A stretch of DNA of 64,000 nucleotides from Variovorax sp. IB41 (GCF_016405905.1 NZ_JAEFCB010000007.1:107024-171023); one strand, 5' to 3'; numbered from the stretch's first letter, positions 8,816 through 18,843 are shown. The notes: a model not told the origin generated them from the sequence alone. Program-made: numbers and translations.

Positions 8816-10063
8816 TCAAATCACGCGCTCGGTGCGCAGCATGGCAATTTCGTCCACGCCATAGCCCAATTGCCGGAGCACCTCTTCGGTGTGCTCGCCC
8901 AGCAACGGCGCCCGTGTCACCTCGGTCCGGCTGTCGGACATCTTGATGGGGTTGCCCACGGTCAGGTACTTGCCGCGCGTCGGGTGGTCCACCTCGACGA
9001 TGGTGCCGGTCTCGCGCAGCGATTCGTCGGCGGCGATTTCCTTCATCGAGAGAATCGGGCCGCACGGAATGTCGAACTCGTTGAGGATGTCCATGGCCTC
9101 GAACTTCGTCTTGGTCATGGTCCATTGCTCGATGCGCGCGAAGATGGGTTTGAGGTGCAGCAAGCGCGCGGCCGGCGTGGCGTAGGCCTCGTCGGTGATC
9201 CAGCCCTCCTCGCCGATCACCTTGCACACCGCCGGCCACACCGCGCCCTGCGTGATGAAGTAGATGTAGGCGTTCGGGTCGGTCTCCCAGCCCTTGCACT
9301 TCAGGATGGAACCCGGCTGCCCGCCGCCCGATGCGTTGCCCGCGCGCGGCACCGCGTCGCCGAACTTGCCGTCCGGGTACTGCGGGTACTCGTGCATGGT
9401 GCCGGTGCGCTCCAGGCGCTGCTGGTCGCGCATCTTCACGCGGCACAGGTTGAGCACGGCGTCCTGCATCGGCGCGAGCACCTGCTGGCCGCGCCCGGTG
9501 TTGTTGCGCTGGTAGAGCGCCGCGACGATGCCCAGCGCCAGGTGCAGCCCGGTGCCGCTGTCGCCGATCTGCGCGCCGGTGACCACCGGTGGTCCGTCCT
9601 CGAAGCCGGTGGTCGATGCGGCGCCGCCGGCGCATTGCGCCACGTTCTCGTAGACCTTGCAGTGCTCGTACTTGCCGGGGCCGAAGCCCTTGACCGAGGC
9701 GACGATCATCCGCGGGTTGAGCTTCTGGATGTGCGCCCAGGTGATGCCCATGCGGTCCAGCGCGCCGGGCGCGAAGTTCTCCACCAGCACGTCGCAGGTC
9801 TTGATGAGCGTATCGAGAACCTGCTTGCCCTTGGGGTTCTTGGTGTCCAGCGTGATCGAGCGCTTGTTGTGGTTCAGCATCGTGAAATAGAGGCTGTCCA
9901 CACCGGGAATGTCGCGCAGCTGGGCGCGCGTCGCGTCGCCTTCGCCGGCGCGTTCGACCTTGATCACGTCGGCACCGAACCATGCCAGGAGCTGCGTGCA
10001 GGTGGGGCCGGACTGCACATGCGTGAAGTCCAGGATGCGGACGCCTTCGAGTGCCTTGCTCAT
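8816..10063 (-). CDS. frc: Formyl-CoA:oxalate CoA-transferase, first copy
   Basis: A class III (CaiB/BaiF) CoA-transferase moving CoA from formyl-CoA to oxalate to make oxalyl-CoA, the substrate of Oxc. 415 residues. It opens [19 protein letters not shown]. The catalytic-type Asp is in QIGDSGTG (about residue 168) and the glycine loop SGGGQPG is present. The residue aligned with Trp48 of Oxalobacter formyl-CoA transferase is Gln (in [10 protein letters not shown]), as in the second copy. It lies 16 bp after the PAS gene. Sequence divergence from the second copy suggests a different CoA donor or substrate range. Confidence 0.88.
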   Translation of the reverse strand: MSKALEGVRILDFTHVQSGPTCTQLLAWFGADVIKVERAGEGDATRAQLRDIPGVDSLYFTMLNHNKRSITLDTKNPKGKQVLDTLIKTCDVLVENFAPGALDRMGITWAHIQKLNPRMIVASVKGFGPGKYEHCKVYENVAQCAGGAASTTGFEDGPPVVTGAQIGDSGTGLHLALGIVAALYQRNNTGRGQQVLAPMQDAVLNLCRVKMRDQQRLERTGTMHEYPQYPDGKFGDAVPRAGNASGGGQPGSILKCKGWETDPNAYIYFITQGAVWPAVCKVIGEEGWITDEAYATPAARLLHLKPIFARIEQWTMTKTKFEAMDILNEFDIPCGPILSMKEIAADESLRETGTIVEVDHPTRGKYLTVGNPIKMSDSRTEVTRAPLLGEHTEEVLRQLGYGVDEIAMLRTERVI

Positions 10064-10079
10064 CGTGTGTCTCCTTGTC

Positions 10080-10514
10080 TTATTTGTTCGTCGCGGCTTC
10101 GACTTCTACCAGACGGGCGCGCAATTTGCGCTCCTCGGCGAAGCGGGCGGTTTCGTCGCGCACGATGGCGACGATGCCCGAAACCGTTTGATCGGGGGCG
10201 AACAGCATGGAGACCGTGAAGGCGATGGAAAGGGTATGCCCGTCTTTGTGCAGAGCGGGCACGCGCAGCACGTCGGCACCGTATTTGGTGACCGCCGTTT
10301 CCATCGTCTTGTTGTAGCCATCCCAATGCCGCTGGCGTTGCCGCATGGAGATGATGATGTCCAGCGACTGCCCGAGCGCTTCGGCTTCGGTAAAGCCGAA
10401 GATGCGCTCGGCAGCCTTGTTCCACAGCGTGATCGCACCCTTGGCATCGCAGACCATGATGGCGTCGCCGGCACCGGCAACGAGTTGGTTCAGATCGACG
10501 GTCGATGACGACAA
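10080..10514 (-). CDS. Stand-alone PAS-domain protein
   Basis: 144 residues made almost wholly of one PAS domain. [21 protein letters not shown] begins the fold at about residue 21, and [17 protein letters not shown] and [16 protein letters not shown] form the later strands and the C-terminal helix. No output domain (kinase, HTH or GGDEF) is attached. It is sandwiched between the two formyl-CoA transferase genes, in the same direction. It may sense a ligand or redox state and act through a partner, or bind a pathway CoA intermediate. Nothing in the sequence decides this. The codon style matches its neighbours. Confidence 0.85.
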   Translation of the reverse strand: MSSSTVDLNQLVAGAGDAIMVCDAKGAITLWNKAAERIFGFTEAEALGQSLDIIISMRQRQRHWDGYNKTMETAVTKYGADVLRVPALHKDGHTLSIAFTVSMLFAPDQTVSGIVAIVRDETARFAEERKLRARLVEVEAATNK

Positions 10515-10560
10515 GGTGTGCTCCCGCTTCTTTCTTTCAGTCCGTCTTTTCGCGACGGCC

Positions 10561-11817
10561 TCAGACGGCCTTGGCTTCGCGCAGGTTGCTGATCTGCTCT
10601 TTCGAGTAGCCCAGCTCGGCCAGCACTTCCTCGGTGTGCTCGCCCAGGAGCGGCGATCCGGTGATCTCGGGCTTGAGGTCCGAGAACTTGATCGGGCTGC
10701 CCACGGTGAAGTAGCTGCCGCGCTCCTTGTGCTGCACTTCCACGATCGAGCCGCTGGCGCGCAGCGACTCGTCGTTCAAGAGTTCCTTCATCGTCAGCAC
10801 CGGCGCGCACGGGATGTCGAACTTGCGCAGGATGTCGACCGCCTCGAACTTGGTCTTCTCGGCCAGCCAGCCCTCGATGGTCGCAAAGATGTCGGTGATG
10901 TGCGGCTGGCGCGCCTTGGCGGTCATGTAGTCGGGGTCGGTCTTCCACTCGGGCTTGCCGATGGCGTCGCAGATCGGCGCCCAGGCGTGGCCCTGCACGG
11001 TGAAGTAGATGTAGGCGTTCGGGTCGGTCTCCCAGCCCTTGCACTTGAGCACCCAGCCCGGCTGGCCGCCGCCGCCGGCATTGCCGCCGCGCGGCACCAC
11101 GTCGCTGAACGTGCCGTGCGGGTACTGCGGGTATTCCTCCAGATAACCGAGGCGGTCCAGGCGCTGCTGGTCGCGCATCTTCACGCGGCAGAGGTTGAGC
11201 ACCGCGTCCTGCATCGAGCAGGCCACGCGCTGGCCCTTGCCGGTCTGCTCGCGGCCGATGATGGCCGTGAGAATCCCGATGGCCAGGTGCATGCCGGTGT
11301 TGCTGTCGCCCAGGGCCGCGGCGCTCACGGTCGGCGGGCCGTCCCAGAAGCCGGTGGTCGAGGCGGCGCCGCCGGCGCACTGCGCAACGTTCTCGTAGAC
11401 CTTCAGGTCTTCGTAGTGGTGGCCGTCGCTGAAGCCCTTGACCGAGGCGACGATCATCTTGGGGTTCAGTTCCTGGATGCGCTCCCAGGTGAAGCCCATG
11501 CGGTCGAGCGCGCCGGGGCCGAAGTTCTCCACCAGCACATCCGATTCCTTGATCAGCTTCTCCAGTACCCGCTTGCCCTCGGGCTGCTTGGTGTCCAGCG
11601 TGAGCGAGCGCTTGTTGCTGTTGAGCATGGTGAAGTAGAGCGCGTCCACATCGGGAATGTCGCGCAGCTGCGAGCGCGTGACGTCGCCGGCGCCGGGGCG
11701 CTCGACCTTGATGACGTCGGCGCCGAACCAGGCCAGCATCTGCGTGCAGGCCGGGCCCGCCTGCACGTGGGTGAAGTCGATGATCTTGATGCCGTTGAGG
11801 GGTTTGTTGTCGCTCAT
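10561..11817 (-). CDS. frc: Formyl-CoA:oxalate CoA-transferase, second copy
   Basis: 418 residues, CaiB/BaiF class III CoA-transferase. It shares with Oxalobacter Frc the opening [19 protein letters not shown], the active-site segment [11 protein letters not shown] with the catalytic Asp at about residue 171, and the flexible glycine loop [19 protein letters not shown] that guards the active site. It is the closer of the two copies to authentic Frc and lies 31 bp after oxc, so it is probably the main oxalate-activating enzyme. The position equivalent to Trp48 is Gln. Its product oxalyl-CoA goes to Oxc, and formyl-CoA returns to it. Confidence 0.92.
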   Translation of the reverse strand: MSDNKPLNGIKIIDFTHVQAGPACTQMLAWFGADVIKVERPGAGDVTRSQLRDIPDVDALYFTMLNSNKRSLTLDTKQPEGKRVLEKLIKESDVLVENFGPGALDRMGFTWERIQELNPKMIVASVKGFSDGHHYEDLKVYENVAQCAGGAASTTGFWDGPPTVSAAALGDSNTGMHLAIGILTAIIGREQTGKGQRVACSMQDAVLNLCRVKMRDQQRLDRLGYLEEYPQYPHGTFSDVVPRGGNAGGGGQPGWVLKCKGWETDPNAYIYFTVQGHAWAPICDAIGKPEWKTDPDYMTAKARQPHITDIFATIEGWLAEKTKFEAVDILRKFDIPCAPVLTMKELLNDESLRASGSIVEVQHKERGSYFTVGSPIKFSDLKPEITGSPLLGEHTEEVLAELGYSKEQISNLREAKAV

Positions 11818-11848
11818 GTGATATCTCCTGGGATGCTGAAAGTTGGAA

Positions 11849-13672
11849 TTACTTCTTCTTCGCCGTGGCGGGATTCAGGCTCGTGATGCGCCCGCTTTCC
11901 GTGCCCGCGGTCTCGTCGATGACGGCGTTGATCAGCGTCGGGCGGCGCGAGGCGACGGCCTCGGTGAGTGCCTTCTGCAGCTCGTCGGCGGTGGTGGCGT
12001 TGACGCCCACGCCGCCGAAGGCTTCCATCAGCTTGTCGTAGCGCGCGTTCTTCACGAACACGGTGGGCGCCACGTCGGCCGTGCCGCTCGCGTTCACGTC
12101 GGTGCCGCGGTACACGCCGTTGTTGTTGAAGACGATGATGCAGATCGGCAGGTTGTAGCGGCAGATGGTTTCCACCTCCATGCCGCTGAAGCCGAAGGCG
12201 CTGTCGCCCTCGATGGCGATCACCGGCTTGTCGGTGACCACGGCGGCCGCGACGGCAAAGCCCATGCCGATGCCCATGATCCCCCAGGTGCCCACATCGA
12301 GGCGCTTGCGCGGCTCGTACATGTCCACGATGCTGCGCGCGAAGTCCAGCGTGTTGGCGCCTTCGTTCACCACGATGGCGTCGGGCCGCGCCTTCACCTG
12401 GTCGCGGATCACGCTGAGCGCGCTGTGGAAGTTCATCGGCGACGGGCGCGCGGCGAGCGTCACGGCCATCTTGGAGAGGTTCTTGTCCTTGCGCTCGGCG
12501 ATGGCGCCGGTCCACTCGGCGGGCGGCTTGGCCCACTTGGCATCGATGCCGCCCAGGAGCGCCGCGACGCAGGAGCCGATGTCGCCGATCACAGGCGCGG
12601 CGATGGCCACGTTGCTGTCGATCTCGGTGGGTGCGATGTCGATCTGGATGAACTGCTTGGCGCCCTTGTCCTCGGCCCAGGTCTTGCCCTTGCCGTGCGA
12701 GAGCAGCCAGTTCAGGCGCGCGCCGATGAGCAGCACGACGTCGGCCTCTTGCAGCACATAGGAGCGCGCGGCCGCGGCCGATTGCGCGTGCGTGTCGGGC
12801 AGGAGGCCCTTGGCCATCGACATCGGGAGGTAGGGAATACCCGTCTTCTCGACCAGTGCGCGGATGTCGGCATCGGCCTGTGCGTAGGCGGCGCCCTTGC
12901 CCAGCAGGATGAGCGGCTTCTTCGCGCCCTTGAGCAAATCGAGCGCGCGCTTGACGGCATCGGGTGCAGGGATCTGGCGCGGTGCCGGATCGACGACCTT
13001 GATGAGCGATGCCTTGCCCTTGGCCGCGTCCATGGTCTGCGCGAAGAGCTTGGCCGGCAGGTCCAGGTACACGCCGCCGGGGCGGCCCGAGAGCGCCGAG
13101 CGGATGGCGCGGGCGATGCCCACGCCGATGTCCTGGGCGTGCAGCACGCGGAAGGCGGCCTTGCACAGCGGCTTGGCGATGGCCAGCTGGTCCATCTCTT
13201 CGTAGTCGCCCTGCTGCAGGTCGACGATTTCGCGCTCGCTCGATCCGCTGATGAGGATCATCGGGAAGCAGTTGGTGGTCGCGTTGGCCAGCGCCGTGAG
13301 GCCGTTGAGGAAACCGGGGGCCGATACCGTGAGGCAGATGCCGGGCTTTTGCGTGAGGAAGCCCGCGGCCGCTGCGGCGTTGCCGGCGTGCTGCTCGTGG
13401 CGGAACGAAATGACCCGCATGCCTTCGGCCTGCGCCATGCGCGTCAAGTCGGTGATCGGGATGCCGGGCAGGCCGAAGATCGTGTCGATGTCGTTCAGCT
13501 TCAGCGCATCGATGACCAGGTGGAAGCCATCGGTGGTTTCGGCCTCCGGTGCGCCGTCCGTGACCGGTTTGAGGGCTCGCACGACCGCATCGCCGTCAAC
13601 GGCCCGGCTCGTGGGCTTGAGGGCGTCGTCCAGGGTCGTGGATGCCTCTTTGTCCGTTCTTACTGAAGACAT
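11849..13672 (-). CDS. oxc: Oxalyl-CoA decarboxylase
   Basis: A thiamine-diphosphate enzyme that decarboxylates oxalyl-CoA to formyl-CoA and CO2. 607 residues, about 35-40 longer than the Oxalobacter enzyme because of an N-terminal extension of low complexity before [14 protein letters not shown]. The catalytic Glu is in [18 protein letters not shown]. The ThDP/Mg site is [15 protein letters not shown] followed by [12 protein letters not shown]. The start follows GGAGAG at good spacing. Oxc heads the minus-strand operon oxc-frc-PAS-frc. An FNR-like box is centred about 79 bp upstream, with a -10-like CATAGT at class II spacing. Confidence 0.95.
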   Translation of the reverse strand: MSSVRTDKEASTTLDDALKPTSRAVDGDAVVRALKPVTDGAPEAETTDGFHLVIDALKLNDIDTIFGLPGIPITDLTRMAQAEGMRVISFRHEQHAGNAAAAAGFLTQKPGICLTVSAPGFLNGLTALANATTNCFPMILISGSSEREIVDLQQGDYEEMDQLAIAKPLCKAAFRVLHAQDIGVGIARAIRSALSGRPGGVYLDLPAKLFAQTMDAAKGKASLIKVVDPAPRQIPAPDAVKRALDLLKGAKKPLILLGKGAAYAQADADIRALVEKTGIPYLPMSMAKGLLPDTHAQSAAAARSYVLQEADVVLLIGARLNWLLSHGKGKTWAEDKGAKQFIQIDIAPTEIDSNVAIAAPVIGDIGSCVAALLGGIDAKWAKPPAEWTGAIAERKDKNLSKMAVTLAARPSPMNFHSALSVIRDQVKARPDAIVVNEGANTLDFARSIVDMYEPRKRLDVGTWGIMGIGMGFAVAAAVVTDKPVIAIEGDSAFGFSGMEVETICRYNLPICIIVFNNNGVYRGTDVNASGTADVAPTVFVKNARYDKLMEAFGGVGVNATTADELQKALTEAVASRRPTLINAVIDETAGTESGRITSLNPATAKKK

Positions 13673-13744
13673 GTCTCTCCTTCTGCTTGGGTGAATGGCC
13701 GAGGCCCGAGCCGGGACTATGATTCGGGGGCATGCTTTCGGGCG

Positions 13745-13758
13745 TTGACCTCGGTCAA
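13745..13758. promoter_or_regulatory. FNR-like box between oxc and the Crp/Fnr regulator
   Basis: TTGACCTCGGTCAA lies in the divergent intergenic region. Its centre is 33 bases from the centre of CATAGT (minus strand, 13716-13721), the spacing expected for class II activation of oxc at -41.5. For the divergent regulator the box lies about 67 bp before the chosen ATG. Confidence 0.7.
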
Positions 13759-13824
13759 CTTTCCGGAAAACGGCACCGGCCAGATGAACCAGAAGTTGTT
13801 GCGAATTCGAGCAAGACGGGACCC

Positions 13825-14433
13825 ATGACGTTGTTGGAAAACCACCCGGAAAAAAACATCATTCGCGCGCAGCTCCGGCAGAACGTCCTGCTCAAGGACC
13901 TGAGCGAGAGCGACCGCGCCGAACTGGAAGCCCACCTCGTGATCGTGGACGGCAACAAGGGCGATTTCCTGTTGCACCAGGGGGTGCGCGAGATGGAGCA
14001 ATACTTCATCCTCGACGGCATCCTCAAACGCGTGGTGAGCAACCCCGAAGGCAAGGAAATGATCCTTCGCTTCGCCGACGAGCACGACATGGAAACGAGC
14101 TACGCGGCGCTGCGGCTGGGCACGCCGACGCCCTACGGCATCGTGTGCGTCACCAAGGCCCGCGTGGCGAGCCTGCCGCTGAAGGAATGGATCACCTTTT
14201 TGAACCGGCACCCCGAGACGAAGGAGCTGTTCGAGTACCTGGTGATGAAGGGGATGAGCGAGATCATGGCGCACACGATCACGCTGCATCTCTTGGATGC
14301 GCCGGGGCGCGTGCACCGGTTCATGCGCAAGCACCCGGAGCTGGAAGACCGGATTCCTAGCAAGGAGCTGGCTTCGTATCTGAACCTCTCCGCAGAAACC
14401 CTTAGTCGGCTGCGCAAGCGCGGGAAGATCTAG
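13825..14433 (+). CDS. Compact Crp/Fnr-family regulator, probable oxalate regulator
   Basis: 202 residues from the ATG at 13825. The longer frame from 13732 is rejected because it would translate the FNR-like box. An N-terminal cyclic-nucleotide-binding-type barrel (about 20-125) is followed by a dimer helix and a C-terminal HTH ([19 protein letters not shown]). The recognition helix has the E..SR triad at 191, 194 and 195, which in FNR proteins reads TTGA-type half-sites. Only one Cys (about 108) is present, so no FNR iron-sulfur cluster is likely, and the cAMP-binding consensus is absent. The protein ends right after the recognition helix with little wing. It is divergent from oxc and flanked by a matching box, so it is the likely regulator. 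Its effector is unknown. Confidence 0.85.
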   Translation: MTLLENHPEKNIIRAQLRQNVLLKDLSESDRAELEAHLVIVDGNKGDFLLHQGVREMEQYFILDGILKRVVSNPEGKEMILRFADEHDMETSYAALRLGTPTPYGIVCVTKARVASLPLKEWITFLNRHPETKELFEYLVMKGMSEIMAHTITLHLLDAPGRVHRFMRKHPELEDRIPSKELASYLNLSAETLSRLRKRGKI

Positions 14434-14459
14434 GTTTTTTGCGGGGTCGTTCGGGGCGG

Positions 14460-14557
14460 GTGCACAGGCCACTGGGTGCTCCCCTCCGCGAATGTCCCCC
14501 GGGGCTTCGCCCCTCCTCCTTGATTTCGCTGCGGGGAGCACCCGGTGCCCTGCGCAC
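14460..14557. repeat. Palindromic intergenic repeat, family 1, copy C
   Basis: The core GAATGTCCCCCGGGG then CTCCTCCTTGATTT is flanked by arms GTGCACAGGCC and GCCCTGCGCAC with nearby pairing segments GGGTGCTCCCC and GGGGAGCACCC. It lies between the convergent regulator and kinase-BON genes and could end transcription. It matches copies A and B 13 kb away. Confidence 0.78.
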
Positions 14558-14593
14558 TCGGGCACGCCGCTGGTTTGTTGCGGCTGCCTGAAG

Positions 14594-15430
14594 TCAGGTC
14601 TGCTTGGCTGATGCGAAACGGCGCGACGTGGCCATCAGGCGCAACTGGTTGTGCACGCCGGTGACGCCGGTCACGGCGGCCGCCACCGCTTCGGTCTGCG
14701 CCCGTTCTTCCGAGTTCAAGACGATCCCGCGCAGGATCACTTCGCCCTGGTTCGCATCGACCGTCACGCGGATGTCGCTCGTCTCCACCTGCTCCTTCAA
14801 CGCCGCTTTCACGCGCGCCTGCAGCGCCATGTTCTTGAGCAGCGCGCGCGAGGCGGGCGTTTCCGCGAACTCGGGGCGCGCGACCAGCTGGCGGATCTGC
14901 TCGACGCAGCTGTCGACGGTCACGCGGTCGGTGTTGAGCACCAGGTCGTAGAGCACCGGGTCGCCCCAGGTCACACCGAATTGCGCGTGCATGCGCGCCG
15001 CGTGGGCCTGGTCGCTGCGGCGGATCTCGGCTTCGGCGAACGCGGCGTCGTCGGTTTCCAGGTCGCCCATGAGCCACTCGACGCGCTTGTCGAGCGAGCG
15101 CGTGATGCGCACGCACACCACGTGCGGCACGGGCCGCAAGAGGCACGTTGCGCCCCATCCGCGCAGCACCACGTTGCCGCGGTCGGCGAGCGCGAAGAGC
15201 TCGTCGGCCGTGTAGAGCGCGACGCTGCGCTGGTCGGTCTTCAGGCGCTCCAGCAAGCCGGCCTTGCCGCCGCGCAGGCGCCCGATGAGGCTCTTGGAGA
15301 CCTGCATCTTCTCGGCCACGTGGTCGATGACCTCGTGGCGCATCACGGCGAGCGAGAGCGTCTCCGCGAGCTTGACCGACACGTCCTTGGCGAGGGAACC
15401 CATCTCCTGGGTCAGTGCGATGACTGGCAT
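14594..15430 (-). CDS. Cytidylate-kinase-like domain fused to a BON domain
   Basis: 278 residues. The N-terminal region (about 1-185) resembles the cytidylate-kinase-like family: ALTQEMGSLAKDVSVKLAE in the P-loop position (GSLAK rather than the usual GSGGR), YDLVLNTDRVTVDSCVEQI near the end, and DQAHAARMHAQFG between. The C-terminal part (about 190-265) is a BON domain with DIRVTVDANQGEVILRGIV and VTGVHNQLRLM. The protein looks cytoplasmic; BON domains are usually in periplasmic or lipid-binding proteins, so this fusion is unusual. It is the last gene of the tctC-tctB-tctA run, 22 bp from tctA. True kinase activity is uncertain because the P-loop is altered. Confidence 0.72.
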   Translation of the reverse strand: MPVIALTQEMGSLAKDVSVKLAETLSLAVMRHEVIDHVAEKMQVSKSLIGRLRGGKAGLLERLKTDQRSVALYTADELFALADRGNVVLRGWGATCLLRPVPHVVCVRITRSLDKRVEWLMGDLETDDAAFAEAEIRRSDQAHAARMHAQFGVTWGDPVLYDLVLNTDRVTVDSCVEQIRQLVARPEFAETPASRALLKNMALQARVKAALKEQVETSDIRVTVDANQGEVILRGIVLNSEERAQTEAVAAAVTGVTGVHNQLRLMATSRRFASAKQT

Positions 15431-15452
15431 GTGTGTGCTCCTTTTTTTCCGC

Positions 15453-16985
15453 TCAATCCACCGGACGCTCGACGGCGAACTCGTCGGGCTTCTTGGGCGG
15501 CTTGATGAGGGCGATGCCCTTGGAGATCAGCGGCCAGAACAGGAGCACCAGGGCCAGCGTCGTGATGCCGCCCACCAGCGGGTTGGAGAACATGATCATC
15601 ACGTCGCCTTGCGAGACCAGCATGGCCTGGCGGAACGAGTCTTCGGCCTTGTCCCCGAGCACCAGTGCGAGCACCAGCGGCGCGAGCGGGAAGTCCAGCT
15701 TCTTGAACAGGTAGCCGATGACGCCGAAGCCGAGCATGAACCAGATGTCGAGCATCGCGTTGTGCACGGTGTAGGCACCGATCGCGCAGATCACGATGAT
15801 CACCGGCGCGATGATCGAGAACGGAATGCGCAGGATCGAGGCGAACAGAGGCACTGTGCTCAGCACCACGATCAGGCCCACGATGTTGCCCAGGTACATG
15901 CTGGCGATGAGGCCCCAGACGAAGTCCTTCTGCTCGGTGAACAGCAGCGGCCCGGGCTGCAGGCCCCAGATCAGGAGGCCGCCCAGCAGCACCGCGGCGG
16001 TCGGCGAACCGGGGATGCCCAGCGCCAGCATCGGCAGCAGCGCGCTGGTGCCCGCGGCGTGCGCCGCGGTCTCGGGGGCGACGACGCCTTCCATCTGGCC
16101 GGTGCCGAACTTGGAGCCCTTCTTGGACATCTTCTTCGCAAGGCCGTAGGCCATGAACGAAGCCGGCGTGGCGCCGCCGGGCGTGATGCCCATCCAGATG
16201 CCGATGAGCGAGCTGCGCAGCGACGTGACCCAGTACTGCGGCAGCTGCTTCCACGTTTGCAGCACCACCTTCGGATCGATCTTGGCGCTCTTGCCGGAGA
16301 ACTTCAGGCCCTCTTCCATCGACAGCAGGATCTCGCCGATGCCGAAGAGGCCGATCACCGCGATCAGGAAGTCGAAGCCGCGCATCAGCTCGGGCTGGCC
16401 GAAGGTCAGGCGCAGCTGGCCCGTGACCGTGTCCATGCCGACCGAGGCGAGCGCGAAGCCCAGCGCCATCGAGGCGAGGATCTTGAACGGCGACCCCTTG
16501 CCCATGCCCACGAAGCTGCAGAAGGTGAGCAGGTACACCGCGAAGAATTCGGGCGAGCCGAACTTGAGCGCGAACTTGGCCACCAGCGGCGCGAGGAAAG
16601 TGATCATCACCACCGCGATGAAGGCGCCCACGAACGACGAGGTGAAGGCCGTGGTGAGCGCGGCGCCCGCGTTGCCCTGCTGGGCCATCGGGTAGCCGTC
16701 GAAGGTTGTCGCAACCGACCATGGTTCGCCGGGAATGTTGAACAGGATCGAGGTGATGGCCCCGCCGAACAACGCACCCCAGTAGATGCACGACAACATG
16801 ATGATGGCCGAGGTCGGCGACATCGTGAACGTGAGGGGCAGCAAAATCGCCACCCCGTTGGCGCCGCCCAGCCCCGGCAGCACGCCGATGAGCACGCCAA
16901 GAATGATCCCCACGAACATCAACGCGATGTTCATCGGGGTCAGGATCACTGCAAAGCCCTGCATCAGGGCGCTGATTTCGTCCAT
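15453..16985 (-). CDS. tctA: TTT transporter large membrane subunit TctA
   Basis: 510 residues, the usual length for the 12-helix channel subunit of tripartite tricarboxylate transporters in the inner membrane. Family motifs are present: LIGVLPGLGGANGVAILLPLTF near residue 30, GALFGGAITSILFNIPGEP, and the second-half repeat ALGIPGSPTAAVLLGGLLIWGLQPGP. It lies 19 bp downstream of tctB and is followed by the kinase-BON gene. Substrate cannot be told from the sequence; a carboxylate is expected. The FNR-like box upstream of tctC suggests a link with oxalate-related acids. Confidence 0.94.
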   Translation of the reverse strand: MDEISALMQGFAVILTPMNIALMFVGIILGVLIGVLPGLGGANGVAILLPLTFTMSPTSAIIMLSCIYWGALFGGAITSILFNIPGEPWSVATTFDGYPMAQQGNAGAALTTAFTSSFVGAFIAVVMITFLAPLVAKFALKFGSPEFFAVYLLTFCSFVGMGKGSPFKILASMALGFALASVGMDTVTGQLRLTFGQPELMRGFDFLIAVIGLFGIGEILLSMEEGLKFSGKSAKIDPKVVLQTWKQLPQYWVTSLRSSLIGIWMGITPGGATPASFMAYGLAKKMSKKGSKFGTGQMEGVVAPETAAHAAGTSALLPMLALGIPGSPTAAVLLGGLLIWGLQPGPLLFTEQKDFVWGLIASMYLGNIVGLIVVLSTVPLFASILRIPFSIIAPVIIVICAIGAYTVHNAMLDIWFMLGFGVIGYLFKKLDFPLAPLVLALVLGDKAEDSFRQAMLVSQGDVMIMFSNPLVGGITTLALVLLFWPLISKGIALIKPPKKPDEFAVERPVD

Positions 16986-17004
16986 TTCGCTGTGCTCCGT
17001 GAGT

Positions 17005-17526
17005 TCAGTAGCCGAGGAACCGGAGGGGGTCGAGCGCGCCTTTGAAAAGCGGCACCTTGAACCACACCTCGAACATGCAGAAGAAGACCGTGTTCACGGC
17101 CAGCGCGGCGATCACGCTCTTGCCCCACGAGTACTTGCCCAGCACGATCATGAAAAGAGCGATGTAGATCGCCGATGCGACATACAGCCCCACGAAGGTG
17201 ATCGCCAGCACGTACACGGTGGCCGGCACCAGCACCGAGAGCACGCGTTTGAGCTGCACCGAATCGACGAACACCTCGGTGTTGCGGTTCTTGCCGAGCA
17301 GTGCCTGGTACAGGATGCCCGCGCCCGAGATCGTGATGATCACGCCGATGAAGAACGGGAAGTAGCCCGACCCCGGCCCGTCGCTCGTCCAGCCCGCGCC
17401 GAGCTTGCGGGCCTCGAACACCACCACCAGTCCGATGATCAGCAGCAGCGCCGCCACCACCGCCTCGACCACGTAGGTGGCGACGCCCGTACGCGCCGCC
17501 CCATCGGAAATTTCTTCGTGCTCCAT
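17005..17526 (-). CDS. tctB: TTT transporter small membrane subunit TctB
   Basis: 173 residues with four hydrophobic segments, as in TctB: AVVAALLLIIGLVVVFEA, YFPFFIGVIITISGAGIL, LVPATVYVLAITFVGLYVA and VIAALAVNTVFFCMFEVWF. The N-terminus is acidic and polar. It lies between tctC and tctA. A 190-bp gap with a palindromic repeat separates it from tctC, which may lower expression of the membrane subunits relative to the binding protein. Confidence 0.88.
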   Translation of the reverse strand: MEHEEISDGAARTGVATYVVEAVVAALLLIIGLVVVFEARKLGAGWTSDGPGSGYFPFFIGVIITISGAGILYQALLGKNRNTEVFVDSVQLKRVLSVLVPATVYVLAITFVGLYVASAIYIALFMIVLGKYSWGKSVIAALAVNTVFFCMFEVWFKVPLFKGALDPLRFLGY

Positions 17527-17626
17527 GGAGCCCCCGTCGTATTTGTGTGTGAGAGAAAGAAGGACAGACAGCGCGTTGATCGACGCACGCTGGCAGGCCA
17601 GAGCCCGTTTGCGCCGATGGTCTCAA

Positions 17627-17686
17627 CCCGTTCACGCTGAGCCTGTCGAAGCGCCGCGCGAGGCTTCGACGAGCTCGGCCCGAACG
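17627..17686. repeat. Palindromic repeat, family 2, copy 2
   Basis: CCGTTCACGCTGAGCCTGTC and an inverted copy ending GGCCCGAACGG form an imperfect hairpin around a GC-rich loop. It lies between tctC and tctB inside the operon. It matches the copy at 2733-2792. Confidence 0.75.
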
Positions 17687-17715
17687 GTCGTCAACCGATC
17701 GGCCGCAGATCCGGC

Positions 17716-18744
17716 CTACTTGTTGCTGGCCAGGAAGCCCGCGTCGGACATCAGCGTGCGGTGCGTCGCCTCGGCCGTGGTGAGCCAGTCGGCGAAGGGC
17801 TTGCCGGTCATGAAGGTCGGGTTGAAGGCACCCTTCTCCATGTATTCCTTCCACTCCGGCGTGGCGGCCACCTTGGTCAGGAGGTCCGTGTAGAACTTCA
17901 GCTGCTCGGGCGTGACGCCCGCGGGCATGAAGATGCCGCGCAACATCGTGTACTTGGTGGGCACGCCCGCTTCCTTGCAGGTGGGCACGTCGTTCCACGA
18001 TTGCGTGTCGGTCACCTTGGCCTTGAAGGGCATGCGCTCGTCGTCGAACACGCACAGCGCGCGCAGCTTGCCGGCGCGCCATTGCGCGACCGCCTCGATC
18101 GGGTTGTTGACCGTGGAGTGCACGTGGCCGCCCACCAGCTGCACCGCCACCTCGCCGCCGCCCTTGAAGGGCACGTAGATGAACTTGGTGCCCGTGGCTT
18201 TCTCGAGCGCGACGGTGATGATCTGGTCTTCCTGCTTGGAGCCGGTGCCGGCCATCTTGAACTTGTTGGGGCCCGCGGCCTTGGTGGCCGCGATGTATTC
18301 GCCGGCGGTCTTGTAGGGCGCATCGACGTTGGTCCACAGCACGAACTGGTCGAGCGCGAGCATCGCGACGGGCGTCATGTCCTTCCAGTTGAAGGGCACG
18401 CCGGTGGCCATGGGCGTGGTGAACAGGTTGGACAGCGAGATGATGATCTTGTGCGGATCGCCCTTGGCCTCCTTCACCGCCAGGAAGCCCTCGGCGCCCG
18501 CGCCGCCCGACTTGTTGACCACGATGAGCGGCTCTTTCATGAGCTTGTACTTGATGACGATGCCCTGCAGCAGCCGCCCCATCTGGTCGGCGCCGCCGCC
18601 GGTGCCGGCGGGGATCACGAACTCCACCGGCTTGGTGGGTTCCCAGGCGAACGCAGGAGTGGCTGCGGCCAGTGCCAGCACGGCCGCGCCAATGGCTTTC
18701 GCAGGCCAGCCGCGGGCGCGCGAAGCGATGTTCTTCATCGTCAT
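17716..18744 (-). CDS. tctC: TTT periplasmic solute-binding protein TctC
   Basis: 342 residues with a Sec signal peptide (about 1-33, AIGAAVLALAAATPAFA then WEPTKPVEF). The binding-protein fold has the family motifs VIPAGTGGGADQMGR, VVNKSGGAGAEGFLAVK and FIYVPFKGGGEVAVQL. A GGAG lies seven bases before the ATG. It is the first gene of the operon tctC-tctB-tctA-kinase. Its upstream region carries an FNR-like box at 18844-18857. It should capture a carboxylate in the periplasm and deliver it to TctAB. Confidence 0.93.
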   Translation of the reverse strand: MTMKNIASRARGWPAKAIGAAVLALAAATPAFAWEPTKPVEFVIPAGTGGGADQMGRLLQGIVIKYKLMKEPLIVVNKSGGAGAEGFLAVKEAKGDPHKIIISLSNLFTTPMATGVPFNWKDMTPVAMLALDQFVLWTNVDAPYKTAGEYIAATKAAGPNKFKMAGTGSKQEDQIITVALEKATGTKFIYVPFKGGGEVAVQLVGGHVHSTVNNPIEAVAQWRAGKLRALCVFDDERMPFKAKVTDTQSWNDVPTCKEAGVPTKYTMLRGIFMPAGVTPEQLKFYTDLLTKVAATPEWKEYMEKGAFNPTFMTGKPFADWLTTAEATHRTLMSDAGFLASNK

Positions 18745-18843
18745 GTTTGTCTCCAGTCGGTGTAGGGTGCGCCCTTTGTTATTGTTGGATCTGAGCGGAG
18801 ATACGAACAGGGCGGATGTTGCGCGCAGGCGGGAAGCGCCAAC

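Noticed and set aside
13732-13824. Longer N-terminus of the Crp/Fnr regulator
   Set aside because: It would translate the FNR-like box and adds residues with no homology to the family.
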